Positions 11,528-23,979 of a DNA stretch of 64,000 nucleotides are shown in pieces. Origin of the DNA: Theobroma cacao (Eukaryota; Streptophyta; Magnoliopsida; Malvales; Malvaceae). The stretch lies in contig NC_030856.1 of the NCBI RefSeq assembly GCF_000208745.1, forward strand, positions 11,804,576-11,868,575, written 5' to 3'. The notes below the pieces were generated by a model. That model made no database searches, had not been told where the DNA came from, and worked only from the letters and a program-made list of their open reading frames with translations. The position numbers and the translations under genes are program-made. Position 1 is the first letter of the stretch. The number at the start of each line of letters is the position of its first letter.

Positions 11528-12861
11528 TGTAAAGAATTTAACATATCCATAACTTGTAACACCTTCAACACAAATCATATTTTACAAATCTCATAGGGTA
11601 TGTGGAACTATATCACATACAAATCTCAAATAGCATGCATCACATGCTCATATACATATCGCATAATCATTCCATAGGCTTATAAGTGGGAATGTCTACA
11701 TCCATCTAGACACCTTATCTAACATACATGCATTTCATACTTATTATAACAACTTGAACTCATTTTGAAGGAAACCATTGAAAAGGCTTGTTCTATCTTA
11801 TTGATAGTTAATACATAGTAGAATATTTACATACATAGTAGGTTCAAAACTTTCTTGAAATCATTTGGATTTAAACCTTTGAAATTATTGTTATATAAAC
11901 AATATTTGAATCATGAAAGATAAACACCTCAATAAATCCTGCTTTACTTTACATAATAAAATACTTGAAACGGTGTATCTACTCACCTTGAAGCACTTAA
12001 CCTCTACTAAAGCAAAACTTCGCTTTAGAGAATTTTTTAGAGTTGCGACAGCACCAAAACATTCAACAATCATCAATAATATTACTTAAACCACAAATCA
12101 TGTAGGAATCTTCCTACGCTAATTCAAAAATTGTTGAGTTCGATTAAATTTAACTTTCTAGCTTAAACCCACTATTCTTCACTTAACTAGTAGTATAGAA
12201 ATTTAAATCGTTGTTATCTCCTTATCTTGGTGAGCCACAAAAGAGTAAAACTTCTAGAAATTCTTAACCCCTTAGGAAAACACAAAATCTGTTGACATAT
12301 CTAAAATCAGTAATAGAAATCAAGGGTTTGAAAGATTAAAAGTTGGAAACTTTACCTTTGATAGTTGGAAAAACCCAAGCCAAGTTTCAAATCTTCGAAA
12401 ATGGAAATTTTTGGCAAAATAATGTAAGAAAGTGTTGAAAGTAGAAAGAAATGTGAAATTAGGCGACTGAGGTTTCAAACTAATGAAAATATGCCTTTTA
12501 GGGTAATTTTTGAGTGAGAAAATACTAATTTCTTTTATTTTTGTGAAAACGGTAGCAAGTATCGATATATTGGAGAAAGTATCAATACTTGAGTTTTTGA
12601 GTTTTCATGCATCGATATTTATTCATCTAAATCCTTTTGAAAGCTTTTTGGGTAGAAAGTATTGATACTTGTCTATCATATATTGATACTTTTGTTCCAA
12701 AATGTAAATTTTCACTTTGAAAATACATTCTTTTGACCTATATTTCTTTCGTAAGAACTTGTACACTTAAAAACTTGAAATTAGCCCTAAAACATGTTTA
12801 AATTTGCTCACCAAGTAGGATTTTACTTAACTAATCTCTACCTAAGATAAGGGGTTTTACA
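11528..12861 (-). mobile_element. Solo LTR, 1.33 kb, minus strand
   Basis: It begins TGTAAAG and ends GGGGTTTTACA, so the minus strand starts TGTAAAACCCC, a common gypsy LTR start. The 5-bp duplication ATATG flanks it exactly (11523-11527 and 12862-12866). A palindrome array (AGTATCGATACTT-type) lies at 12557-12693. No coding sequence is visible; the small open frames inside are not gene-like. Confidence 0.75.
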
Positions 12862-12866
12862 ATATG

Positions 12867-13860
12867 AGTCATTGGGTATTTGGTTATGGATGTAAATGGG
12901 TAGGCTACTAACTATTTTTAAGGAACTAGACCTTGAAATCATTTAATTATCAAGATATCCTAATCCTATTAAAACTCAGATAAAATTACAAAATATTATC
13001 TAAAACTGAACCCTATTAATATAATACTATTTGTTAATTATCCAAATTCTTTAAATACCCAATTATACAAGGCAAATTTTTTGTATATGGATTCTTGTTT
13101 AATAACCCAAATCCAAAACATGAATGAAAAGATAATTTACACTAATTCATATGCAATTGACTAACAATTAAAATTTAAACCATAAAAAAAATGGAAGTTA
13201 GTTGAGATGGCTTATTAAGATTGTCTCGAAGGTAAAGAGGACAAATGTTTGAATCTCACTAATTATAAAATTTTGTAACATTATATATAATATTATAATA
13301 TTATTTATAATCGGCTTTTGCAAGTACCAAATTCGAGTTTAGGGTATCTTAAGGTGATACTCGAAACCTACCTGAACTTAAGTTGAATATTAAAAGTTTG
13401 ACATGAACTTGCTCCATAACCAAATATAGGATACCCGAACCCTATGTTATTATGTTGGATACCTGTACAATGTACAACAACCCATTTGCATCCCTATATT
13501 TAGTTCCATTATACTTCATGAAATTGGGGACATTGAATTTTGGTGGAATAACCATATCAAGCACCAAACATAATTCCGTTGCATCAACGGGACCATAGAT
13601 ATCTATTCCTTGAATAGATATAAAGCACTCCTCTAAAAGTTCATAACTTTGTTGCACTCCCAAATCTTCTCTTGACTTTGACAAGTTTACTATTAATTTT
13701 TCTTATTTTATGAGATATCCAAATCGGGCACAAGAATTGAGTCATAAGGATTTGTACTCTGAATTGGCATAATTTGCCCTTGAGTAGGCAGTTGGTTCAT
13801 GGTAACAATAGGAATTAGGGACTTAAGAAGAGTGAAAGTCGACTACCAATTGGAGCCATG
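12867..13860 (-). pseudogene. Ty3/gypsy gag fragment, minus strand, split by a hAT-like element
   Basis: On the minus strand from about 13684, an acidic coiled segment (LGVQQSYELLEE) leads into IDIYGPVDATELCLVLDMVI and PPKFNVPNFMKYNGTK. This is the conserved N-terminal gag motif of gypsy elements of the Athila/Tat or related groups. After removal of the hAT-like insertion it continues YPMTH and then ends where LTR-derived sequence begins. Upstream to about 13860 further gag-like sequence appears in other frames. No LTR of this element is evident. Confidence 0.6.
12885..13496. mobile_element. Non-autonomous hAT-like element, 612 bp
   Basis: The left end TATGGATGTAAATGGG and the complement of the right end, TAGGGATGCAAATGGG, form terminal inverted repeats. 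Eight-base flanks TATTTGGT (12877-12884) and TATTTAGT (13497-13504) differ at one base and fit a hAT target duplication. The interior is AT-rich, with ACCC-rich subterminal sequence and no coding. It splits a gypsy gag fragment. Confidence 0.75.
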
Positions 13861-13879
13861 GTGGTCTAGCTTTCTCTCT

Positions 13880-15690
13880 TTTTTCTTGTTTTTTTTTTTT
13901 ACTTTTTTTTTAATTTTTTATATATTTTAAATACTTTTTATTTTTCATGGACTTATATTTATTTTTGAGCTACAAAGGTCATATGATTGAAATCTTAATT
14001 GGACTAAGATTTACATTCATTTAAAAAAATAGGCCCAAACAAATCAATCTAAAAATATCGAAAAAGACATACCCAAATCAAAGTTCAAAACTAAAATCAA
14101 ATTAATTTTAATTTAATCTACATAAGTATTTTATTAAAATCTTGAATTGCTCCCGACAAAATTTGGTGTCTATAATTAACTAGGTAATTTGCTATATTGG
14201 TTAATTAAAAATTTTGACGAAAAGGATCTATTATTGACAAAATTTTAAAACAAATTATTGAGCATGCATTATGATAAACTAATATAGAAACTTCAAAGTT
14301 CAAAACTCAGGTTAAAATACCTCAAATTTTGGATTTTATGATTGCTTCATTTGGAATACATGTGAGATCATGTCTTTTGATTTGAAAATTTCCTATTAAT
14401 TAACAAGATGAAATTCTCTTTATTTATCTTAAAGCTAGATCATATCCATATATATAGGATTCAAAATTATTTCTAAAAAGTTCATTTTAATCGTTAGCTA
14501 GGTAATACTCCAAAATCCACCAATTAATAATCCATATATATTCAATTGATTGAAATAAAAGTTCCACTTAGTTCTCACCTTGATAGTATTTATATTTTGT
14601 TATTTGCTTATTATTTTAGATATTTATTATATAATAAAAGCATAAATAGATGGTTGATATTTCTTGGATTCATTCACTAATTAATATCAACATTATATTG
14701 CACATATATTGTTATCCTTGGAATTCAAGAATTGTTTTCATTTAATTCTTCATTTTTTTTCTTGTTTTTGTTCCAAGTATTTGTAAGTAGAAAGCAATTA
14801 AATGACTTAAATCTAGGCTTAATAAGTTGCTCTTTAGTCTTTTATATACTATTAAAAGATTCATATACTGCAAATAAATATTTAGATTTTTATAATATGA
14901 TAGAATTTGCCGAAGCTATTTTCCATAATTTCAAAAAAAAAATATTGCATGGTTATTCTTTTTTTTTTTTGAGTTCAGTTGTTTTTTAATAAGTATGCAA
15001 GTAAAATTTTTAGATCTGGTCCCTATTTTATATCTATATCATATTAATATATTTTATGTTAAGGAAATTAAAATTCAAATCCGACCCTTTAACTAAAAAT
15101 TATATGCATCTATTATCACACCAAATGCTTAAATGCATTTAGTATATATACAATTTAATATTTAAGATATTATATTTAACAAGTATTTAATTTCTTAAAA
15201 ACCACAAGAAACTACTGATCACTTTCATAAATCATTTATTACCAAATTGTAATTGACAAGATAAAATCATGAACTAAAACATAAAATAGAGGAAATAGTG
15301 AGTCAAAATCAAGCCGCAAAATAAAATCAAAGCAGAAATCAAGTTACATTAACATTAACCAAACAAAAGGAATAAAACAGAGTACAAGCAATTTGGATTC
15401 TCTCTTGTGCACTGACGAGTCCAGTCTATTTCTTATATGTTCCAAATCACATACAAATTTATTAACTTCGTTCTATGACAACCACAAAAAAAAAAAAAAA
15501 AACCTTGATACTCTAGTGAACAAGATTTAAAGATTGAACCTCGCTCGTTATTTTTATTTATTTATGGGGTTTATATTGAATGCACCGTGAATGTACAAAC
15601 TCTATACATTGACAATGAATTACATGTTGCCATGGAAAATAAAACTTTGCTTAATCATTAGAATAAGCATTCATATTTTAATCTTAAATA
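13880..15690. other. AT-rich intergenic
   Basis: No convincing gene, RNA or transposon end was seen. Homopolymer and poly-T/poly-A tracts are common (for example 13890-13920, 14956-14970 and 15486-15501). Confidence 0.5.
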
Positions 15691-15696
15691 AAAAAA

Positions 15697-16074
15697 GGCA
15701 TAATGTTCAAAAAAGTCTTAAAAATATTTAAAAAATTTAAATAAATCTTTATTCTTTTATTGCGTTCAATTAAGCCCTTGTAATTTATTTTTGATCAAAT
15801 AAGTCTTTATGATTAATAGTTGACTAATTACAATTACTCAAAATGTTTATTGTCATTTTATGTCTACTCAGTGTTGACATAAAAGCATATAATGACAAGT
15901 AGTGTTTTGAATAAGTCAATAATTAATCATAAAAGCTTGTTTGATGTAAAATAAAAATATAAGGGCTTGTTGGGTTTAAAATAAAAATATAAAAACTTGG
16001 TTGAACGCAATAAAAATATAAAGACTTATTTGAAAATTTTTAAATAGTTTAGAGATATTTTTAAATATTATGCC
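15697..16074. mobile_element. Fold-back MITE, about 378 bp
   Basis: The two halves are imperfect inverted repeats over nearly their whole length: the left end GGCATAATGTTCAAAAAAGT pairs with the right end ATATTATGCC. Inner blocks match too ('tcaaataagtctttat', 'tttattgcgttcaa', 'atgattaatagttgact'). The central loop mentions TGTCATTTTATG and its complement. No target duplication could be fixed, so the superfamily is open. Confidence 0.7.
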
Positions 16075-16079
16075 TTAAA

Positions 16080-16830
16080 AAAGGCTACATGTTTATCCTC
16101 TTTTCAATGAACAAATTAGGATTGGAGAAGAAGCATCTTTGAAATCAAATTCACTTGGAAAGATCTGAATTTTGAATCTACTTTTAACTTGAATATTTTA
16201 AGAAAATGCTATTTGCCCTACGTAACATGATGTATAATTGTATGTTCATCCAACTCTCACATTTTAGTGAAGAATTTGGGAGCCTATGCAAAATACGATG
16301 AGCCAAGTAACATTGCTCCAAAATATGTTTTGCAATTGTTGAACCTGCTGGGGTTGTTGTGGCTCTTTTAACTCAAAAAACCAGCATTTCAAAACCAAAG
16401 AGTTGGGGGCCAAAAAAATGGGGGATAAGCACTCTGATTATTGGCCCAAAGAGGGCAAAAAGGGGGTTGTCATTGACCCTTTTTAACTCAAAAAAACCAA
16501 AGAGCTGGGGCTGAAACAGGGGAATCGCTCTCTGTTATCCTCCAAAACCACAAGAATTCTTAGTCAGCAAAGCCATAAAATACAACTTTGGACAGGGTTT
16601 TCATCCTTCTAAAATTTTCTTCTCCAAGTGATTTGTGCAAAAGAGGTTAAACAAAAGATTAATAAATACTTAGTAACTTTTTTTAACTGATTAAACACTT
16701 GAATGTGTTCACTTATTTTTGAAGACTTTGCTAAATTTTTCACGGCATTATTGGTATGGCAACATGTAATTCATAATTACATGTATAGAGCACATTCATA
16801 TCATGCATCAAATATAAACCCTTATTTAAC
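16080..16830. other. Intergenic, 3' flank of the coiled-coil gene
   Basis: No gene is seen. Two related segments near 16370-16440 and 16475-16530 repeat 'ttttaactcaaaaaa' and 'ccaaagag', a small degenerate local duplication. Confidence 0.4.
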
Positions 16831-16832
16831 TG

Positions 16833-17609
16833 TTACTTGCCTAGCAAATTTTCCACCGAACCTTCCATCTTCTGGTTTTGCATTGTTACGAGTTCACTGC
16901 AATAAGAGCAAAGAGTGAGAAAGAAAGAAAAGAAAAGAAAATGAACTGCTAGTAACCAAAAGGTTCAAAATCAACAAGCACAATTTGGGTTTCTTTTTTA
17001 AAATCTTTTCGAGAAAATATTTAAGCAAACAGCAATTAAGTTACAGCATAGTTTTTATCATGATGAATTGATAATACTAATTATCATTTGAATGTAGGGA
17101 AGAAATGGGAAAAAGAAATGATAGACCAACCGCAAAGCCTGAGTGAGCTGTGCTGCTCTGTTGAAGTCTTGGTCTTCCCTCGCCTTGAGGATCCGAAACA
17201 TGAGGGCGAGGCGGAGTTGGGTGTTGGCACTTTGTTGTATGATGAGGTTAGTCTCATTTCGAAGCTGATCACATTCCTGCTCGATTGCTTCAAATTTTTG
17301 TTTGACCTGCATTTGGCCCTCTTTGATCTCTCTTTGTTCTTCGCTGATCTTTTCCATCTCTGCTCGCAACTGTCTCATTCGGGCATTCAGTTTCTCCGTC
17401 CTCCTCCTCTTTTAATGCAAAAACTAGAATGGCATGTAAGATTCAAAAGCACCATTTAATGAAACTTTTGAGAGAAAGGAAAACATCAAGAAAAGAAAAA
17501 TCACAGTAATATATGTTTGGAATACCTGATGTTTCCTCTGTAACGATCCATGACTCACTTTTGGAATTGCCAGAGGAGACTTTCTCTTGCTCAATGCCAT
17601 AGCATTCAT
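16833..17609 (-). CDS. Small plant coiled-coil protein, three exons
   Basis: Exons are 17609-17526, 17408-17131 and 16896-16833 (84 + 278 + 64 nt), giving 141 residues and a TAA at 16833-16835. The phases join cleanly although the exon 2 donor (GTTGGT) is weak. The product starts MNAMALSKRKSPLAIPK. A basic RRRTEKLNARMRQLRAEMEK leads into a long charged coiled coil (about residues 35-85), then ANTQLRLALMFRILKARE and AAQLTQALRELV near the C-terminus. This pattern looks like a conserved uncharacterised plant family rather than chance, because the spliced C-terminus continues in the same style. No signal peptide or membrane segment is seen. Function is unknown; the coiled coil suggests self-association or a partner protein. 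Confidence 0.65.
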
Positions 17610-17639
17610 TTCTTTCTTTCTTTTTTCAGTGTTGGTTTA

Positions 17640-18790
17640 CCTAGCACACTCGGAAAAGTGAATGTAAATCATCAGGCATATGCATATATATAGTTCGATC
17701 CAGCCCTAATAATTCTTTATTTATTTTTTAGTAGACTTTATTTAATTCCTCCTCCTTAAGGTCAACTGAAACCAAAACACGGGTTAGAAATCCTCTTCTG
17801 CTTGCTGGACCAATTTGAACGGGCATAAGCATTATATTTCGAAATTTGAGCGCTGCTTTCCTAAATTTAAAGTCGAAAGAGATCGTATGATAATCGGTGC
17901 GACATCGCAAGATTTCCAGTTGATAGTGGAAATCAGCTATCAGAGACGCTCGATGCTTTATGTAGTGACTTTTTCTTTTGGAATTAACCGTTAAAGGGTT
18001 TTGAATAGGTAAGTTTCCTACCTAACACGATGGAGACTTCTTAACATTTTCAGTCAATTTTATATCAAGAATTTATTATTTTATTATTCTTTTTAACACT
18101 TCCCCGTTAAACAATGAATGGGTTTTTTTTTAAAAAAAAAAAAACATTTCAAAAATTCAATAATTTGTCAAGTACACTCTTTAAATTTTAATTTTTAAAA
18201 TTAAACACCTTTTAAATTGACCTATTCAAAAACGTGTAGATGTCCCATTGAATATGTCAAAGTCTTCGTTTTAAAAAATTTAACAGACAAAAAACAATTA
18301 TATCTTGTGGTACGTAAGGCAATTTCATATAATTTTTTTAATTCACACAAAAAAGTTGAAGAAAAAAAATTTTGAAATCTTCAACATTATCTTATATCAA
18401 TTTTGAGAAGACGAAACAACGGTTAAATCAACCCTTTCTCGTACTCTATCTACTAATATTTTTAACAAAACCAAGATTGAAGATGGGATTAGTTTTTGTT
18501 TTCCTTGGAGACTAAAATTTTAATTTAATTCTAAGTCACTAGGTTTAGGCATATTGACTGACTCCAGCCAGGGATTCCAATGGTTATATTTTCTAACATT
18601 TGAAAACTTAGAATGCTAAATCATTGAATATGAAACCGAGTGCTATGAGTCTAAAACTTTCTGCGCAATTTCCGCTGGTGTTGGTTTACTTTTCTTAGCA
18701 AAATCCATGCAAATTCACTAAATGGGACAAATAGTCCTCAAGGAGATACCTAATTTTTTGAATTCAATACCTTTAACTCAAAACCTTTTT
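17640..18790. other. Intergenic, 5' flank of the coiled-coil gene
   Basis: This should include the promoter of the minus-strand coiled-coil gene. Apart from A/T homopolymers near 18122-18145, no feature is supported. Confidence 0.4.
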
Positions 18791-18799
18791 TGTTAGTAC

Positions 18800-21130
18800 A
18801 ATATAAAATTACAATGCAATTACGTTATAGTCAATGGATGTAATGTGATTGTATTGATTTTTTCAATACAATCTCATATTATAACTTACTTTGCTATGTT
18901 ATCAAATTTATTTGATGTTTTTGTCTTTTTCAATAATTAAAATTCTAAAACTTAATTTTTATCACTTTAAAAAATTTTAAAAATATTTTTAAATTTTTGA
19001 AAAATTTTGAAAAACATAAAAATAATTTTTAATTCTTAGAAATTCTAAAAAAATTTAAAAATAAAAAAATTATTAAAAAAAAATTCTGGAATGATAAAAA
19101 TTNTAAAATAATTTTTATTTTAAAGAAATTATAAAAAGATTAGAAAATCCATAAAATAAAAAATGTATTTAGAATTTTGAAAAAATAGAAGATATTCTTT
19201 TTTATGCTCATAATTTTTTAAAATTATAAACATTATTTCGTCCATGTAATTTTTAATAAACTTTTAAAATTAAAAAAAATTTTCGTTTTTTACTTTCAAT
19301 TTTAAATGTTTTAGGAATATTTCAAAATAATAATACCATTAATATATTTTAAAATTTTCAAAATTGCTAACAAATAAAAATTATTTTCTAATTACTATGA
19401 GCATGGATTTGGCCGATACTTAGTTATTTGCTAGAAAATTTATTTAAGAGATAATATCATATAAAATTTTACAAAATAAAAATATACAAGTATATTAAAC
19501 TTCTATTTTAATACATAAAGGTAATTTTGAAAATTAACATTACATTTTTAGTAAAGTAATTGTAAATCAAATACTGCTATTTATCTTCTTAACATTTTAA
19601 TCACACTTTCCTTATTATGCTGCAATGTTATCTTACTGATAATTCTATTTTATAGAATTATTTTACTCTAATTTTGTTATTAAATATTAGCTAAGTCCTC
19701 AATTTTTAATTATAATTTAATTATTTTTTAGATGTTTTTATGATTAGGTACTTTTTAGTGAGTTATTTTAATTTTATGTTAGTCTTTTTATTTTAGTTAT
19801 TATTTATTGATTTTTATATTTTTAAGATTAAAAGTGATTGGGCTTAATTTTGGAAAGTAAGGTGCTGAAAGACCTAGAATCTCCTTGCATATGTTTCGGT
19901 ATTTTGGACATATCTCGAGCTACAGAACTTTAAATGATGCGATTCTTAGATCATTGGAAAGCTAAGAGACAGAGCTACAACTTTCATGAGGATCACTTTG
20001 CCTAGTTCTACTTTGAAGATAGAGAAAATCACATTGGAAAATGGCTGGACTTACTGTGCCGGGAATGAAAATTTGTAAAGACTGATAATTGATTTTTGAG
20101 CCTTTTATTACATTCTTAAGCCCAAATAAACCCTAGGTCAGCTTAAGGAACTTTAGGTTTAATCTATTAGTCTAAATAGGATATGTTTTGACAACATTAG
20201 GTAGACAACTTTTGTGAGATTCAAGAAGTTACAAGTTGAGGCTGAAACTTGGAGATCAAGACGAAAAATATTATTTTGTTTTCTTCCTTAGCTTTTATCT
20301 TTCTTGATACTTTCAATGGTTGAATTTTATATAATGTTATTTCATTTTGCAATTATGAGTTGCTAAATTTCTTTTTCTAGGATTGCAATTGAACTCACAT
20401 GTAATCTAGATTTTTAATCTCTTTCTTACTTATTTTTAATGGGATTTGAATTGGTTATTCTAATTTGTTCTTAATGTTTTTAATTGTCTGATCACCAATT
20501 AAATTGATTTAAGAACCTAAACAAACTTGGGAAAGGGAGTTTAGAGTAGACTAAAATTGAGATAGCATATGATCAAATTAATTGATTTGCGTAAGATAGG
20601 GATATACCTATAGGCCGTATGTAGCCAGATTAAAGCCTAAACTTAACGAGTCTATTTTAATTTCAAATCACATAGGGATATAGTGTTCTGGTTAAAATAG
20701 ATATTTTTATAGGTTGAGTCGGGGGACCCTTATAAATAATTTAGGACTCTAGGTTAGCAATTCAACCCATTGAAATAAGTTAAGTAAGAAATGTAAGATT
20801 TAGATGAAGTGTGAGGGATATTGTGATCCTAGGCTTGTTTGATTTGATATTTTCTCAAGTTATTATTTTGATTTTTCTTATTGGTTTTAATTTTAGCTTT
20901 AATTAATTATTTAATTTTGATTATTTGGATAAGATTAAATTGTTCTAATTTTAGTACTTAGTAAAGTTTTAGATTAATTCCCTGTGGGATCGATACCCTG
21001 CTTGCTAATATACTATCTATTCGATACGTATACTTGCGTAGTAGGATTTTAACTAACACTTACCAGCAATGACATTCCTTACAATCACATTTCCTACAAT
21101 GTGATTGCATTGTAAGGCACCAAATGCAAC
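18800..21130. mobile_element. Possible AT-rich terminal-inverted-repeat element split by a solo LTR
   Basis: Near 18813 'attacaatgcaattacg' and 'gtaatgtgattgtatt' resemble the complement of 21070-21120 ('ttacaatgcaatcacattg', 'aaatgtgattgtaagg'), suggesting opposite ends of one element. The solo LTR at 19637-21058 would sit in its right arm. The ends and target duplication are not fixed. One ambiguous base (N) is at 19103. Confidence 0.3.
19637..21058 (+). mobile_element. Solo LTR, 1.42 kb
   Basis: The segment starts TGATAATTC and ends TTAACTAACA, with the perfect 5-bp duplication CTTAC on both sides (19632-19636 and 21059-21063). It contains phrases familiar from plant LTRs: 'tctcgagctacagaacttt', 'cattggaaagctaagagac' and, near the 3' end, 'ccctgtgggatcgatacc' and 'tatacttgcgtag'. 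No coding sequence or internal region is present. Confidence 0.7.
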
Positions 21131-21680
21131 CTCAATTAGAAAGAAAAGTTGCAAGAAAGGATTTTGCAAAGAATTTTTCATTAATAAAATTGTAGTTACA
21201 AAGCCAACTTGTATATCCAAATGTAAAATAGTCCTAACAAAATTTAACAAAAAGGGGCAAAAGTATCCATTAAATATTTACAATAGCTTCGGTTACTATG
21301 GTACGGTAATTATAGCAAGGGTAAAAGGCTGTAAAGCAATAGCTGCAATAATAGAATACTAATTATAGTACACTAACTAACATAACTAACTAGCTAATAA
21401 ATTATTATAAATTTAAAATTACTCTTAATACTCCCCTCAATATGAGTATAGATATTAAGAATACTCATCTTGCTCAACAATTTGTGGAAAAAAAACCATG
21501 GTTATAAAGCTTTGGTGAATAAATTTGCCAGTTTTGAAGTTCTAGGAAATTAATTGGAAGAGATAATCCATTCAAGTACTTTTGTCTACCATGAAAGGAT
21601 CATCTAGTTCAATGTGCTTGATCTTATCATGAAAAATTGAATTTATGCAAATGTGGAGAGTTGATTGGTTATCACAAAAC

Positions 21681-22507
21681 TATTGGAAAAATAACGAAGC
21701 ATAGAAACTATTCAAGAAAGTCTGAGGCATGAAACATTGTCCTTAAGGATAATTCTGTCTTTTCAGAATGTGAAACTCGATGCAAAAAGACTGTAACAGT
21801 TGTCTCCCAAGATTAATAGATTCTTCCTTATTAGTTTACACAAATTATCAAGGATACAAAAATAATAGAAAAATTAAAAATAAGAAAAAATCCAACAAAA
21901 TAGGGAAATGAGGGAAGTAGAGAAAAGGAAGATAGGAAAGTTAAGAAGAAATGATGTGACAATTGAGGTGGAGGTTGGTATTTATAGGCTAAAGATAAAC
22001 AAAAATCAAGAATAACGTTGTAGAAAATCAAGAGAAAATTATAACATTATATAACATTCTGAAAGACTGAGTCTATAATATTCTATAACGTTATAAAAAC
22101 TGATTCAATCAAAGACTAACTCTTTGCCATGAAAAATTATAACGTTATACGACATTCTAGAAGACTGAGTCTAAAACATTTTGTAACGTTACAAAGACTG
22201 AGTCTGATAGACTAATTAAATCAAAGACAAATTTTGACAATGGTAAAAGATTGAGTCAGTAAGGTAAAAAAAATAAACCACCAAGGTACAAAATATCACT
22301 TGGGCCTAGCCAACATATATACTTGCACGTAGGAGAAAATCCGCATTTTCTCAAGGCTTGGCTCGATTTCGTATGCGCACAAGCTCACTTTCTTTTCTTC
22401 CTTACAACAAGCCCATAATGTGATTGCTTATATAAATCATTAACATCTATTGTACCTAAGTAATGTGGGATATTAAAACATTATGAAATACCACTATATG
22501 TCCAACA
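21681..22507 (-). repeat. 3' LTR of the inner Copia
   Basis: It is an 827-bp LTR. On the minus strand a TATAAATA box (complement of 21979-21986) is preceded by an array of TATAACGTTATA-type palindromes and ACTGAGTC repeats (22035-22215). The other LTR copy has a similar TATA box but only about one array unit. Confidence 0.8.
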
Positions 22508-23079
22508 ATCCCCCACATATTTCATAAGGTTTCACAATCGGAAGTTTTTGCTAGGTTTAATCTCACTTGAGTGTAATGCATTGAGATTGGTGATTTTTAA
22601 GTTATGATCTAGGCCTAGAAATAATGTAACATAAATCATAGAATTTTGGTGAAGTTTATAACTTATATGAACCAAAAAAATTTTATGTGAAATATGATTT
22701 TCATTAATCACATTACATCCCCACAATTTTTGTTGTTCAAGGCTGTTTTGCATGAATAGACCATGGGCGTGCCTAGTTATTTATAAGAGCTATAGAGAAT
22801 TTGTCACAATTCTTATAAAAATGGTCCCACTCCACACTTATATAGGTGATTTCATTATGTGTATACTACAATTAAATACACCACCCATAAGGAAAATGAA
22901 ATTCTTTAAGAGTTTAACTCAACTTCTCTTACAGAGTAGTCTTACACTATTCACACACCATAAGAAAGATAATAATTTTAATAGTGCGTAATTTATCAAC
23001 AAATAACTTGTTATTACCCATATGAACTTAATTCATGGGATCACTACTCATATAGGTTAGGTTGCCATTATTGTCGATT

Positions 23080-23970
23080 TTTCTCAATTGGTTCAAGTCC
23101 TGTTCCCCTCGATGTATTGTTAATTAATTTTTTCGTAAGGGTTTAGTCAATTGATCGTTCAAATTTAGCTTTGACTTCACATAATTATTAAATACAATTC
23201 CATCTTTAAGCAATTGCTTTATCACATCATGTTTTGAGCGAAGGCATTTATTCTTACCGTTGAGAGTTTTATTCTTTACAATGACTATTGCCTCTTGGCA
23301 ATCACAATGTATAGATACAAAAGATGTTGGTGTAATTCCTAACAGAATATCTACTAATAGGTTTCTTAACCACTTAACCTTATTGCCAGCTAATTCTAAA
23401 GCTACAAATTCCAATTTCATTATAGATTTAGCAATTATTGTTTGTTTGGTTAATTTCCAAGTTACTGGTACTCCCACTAAGAGTGAATACATAACCACTT
23501 ATGGATTTTGTTTCATTTGAATCTGAGATCCAATTAACATCATTGCACCCTTCTAATAAGTCAAAAATCCATTATATAAAATATCATAGTTTATGGTACC
23601 TATCAAATAGTTCATTACTCAACTTAAGGTAGTTTAGAGGTCTTGATTAAGACTTTGTGTATATATACTTAATCTCCACACAATATAAGCTTTATCGGGT
23701 CAAGTATAATTCATCAAATGCATCAAACTCTTAATAATCTCAATGTATTCGGACTGAGCCAAACTATATAGAACCTCTATCTTTAATTGGGTATTATCAT
23801 CATAAGGAGTACTCACATGTGTGACATTAAAATGTCCAAACTTTTTTAGTAGCCTTTCAACATAATGCTCTAATGTTAGCATTAGACCACTATCACATCT
23901 TATGATTTTAATATCCAAAATAGCACTGGCTTCTCCCAAATATTTCATATCAAAACCAAATCTGTTTTGG
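23080..23970 (-). pseudogene. Copia RT C-terminus and RNase H of the inner element
   Basis: On the minus strand MKYLGEASAILDIKIIR, LEHYVERLLKKFGHFN and VSTPYDDNTQL give the RT C-terminus. After a degenerate stretch, TIIAKSIMKLEFVALE, VSIHCDCQEAIVIVKN, KHDVIKQLLKDGIV and LTKPLRKN give RNase H and its tail. Stops and frame changes separate the two blocks near 23500-23700. This RNase H duplicates the one in the outer element, proving two different Copia elements. Confidence 0.85.
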
Positions 23971-23979
23971 TAGTAAAAG

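Noticed and set aside
4840..12866. One complete gypsy element with 3.4-kb LTRs
   Set aside because: TGTGAAACTC to GGGGTTTTACA looked like LTR ends, but ATATG exactly flanks 11528-12861, making that part a separate solo LTR.
14732..14989. 85-codon open frame
   Set aside because: Phe/Leu/Tyr-rich translation of AT-rich DNA with poly-T tracts; no motif, splice context or neighbour supports a gene.
17728..17910. 60-codon minus-strand open frame upstream of the coiled-coil gene
   Set aside because: No motif and no splice link to the downstream exons.
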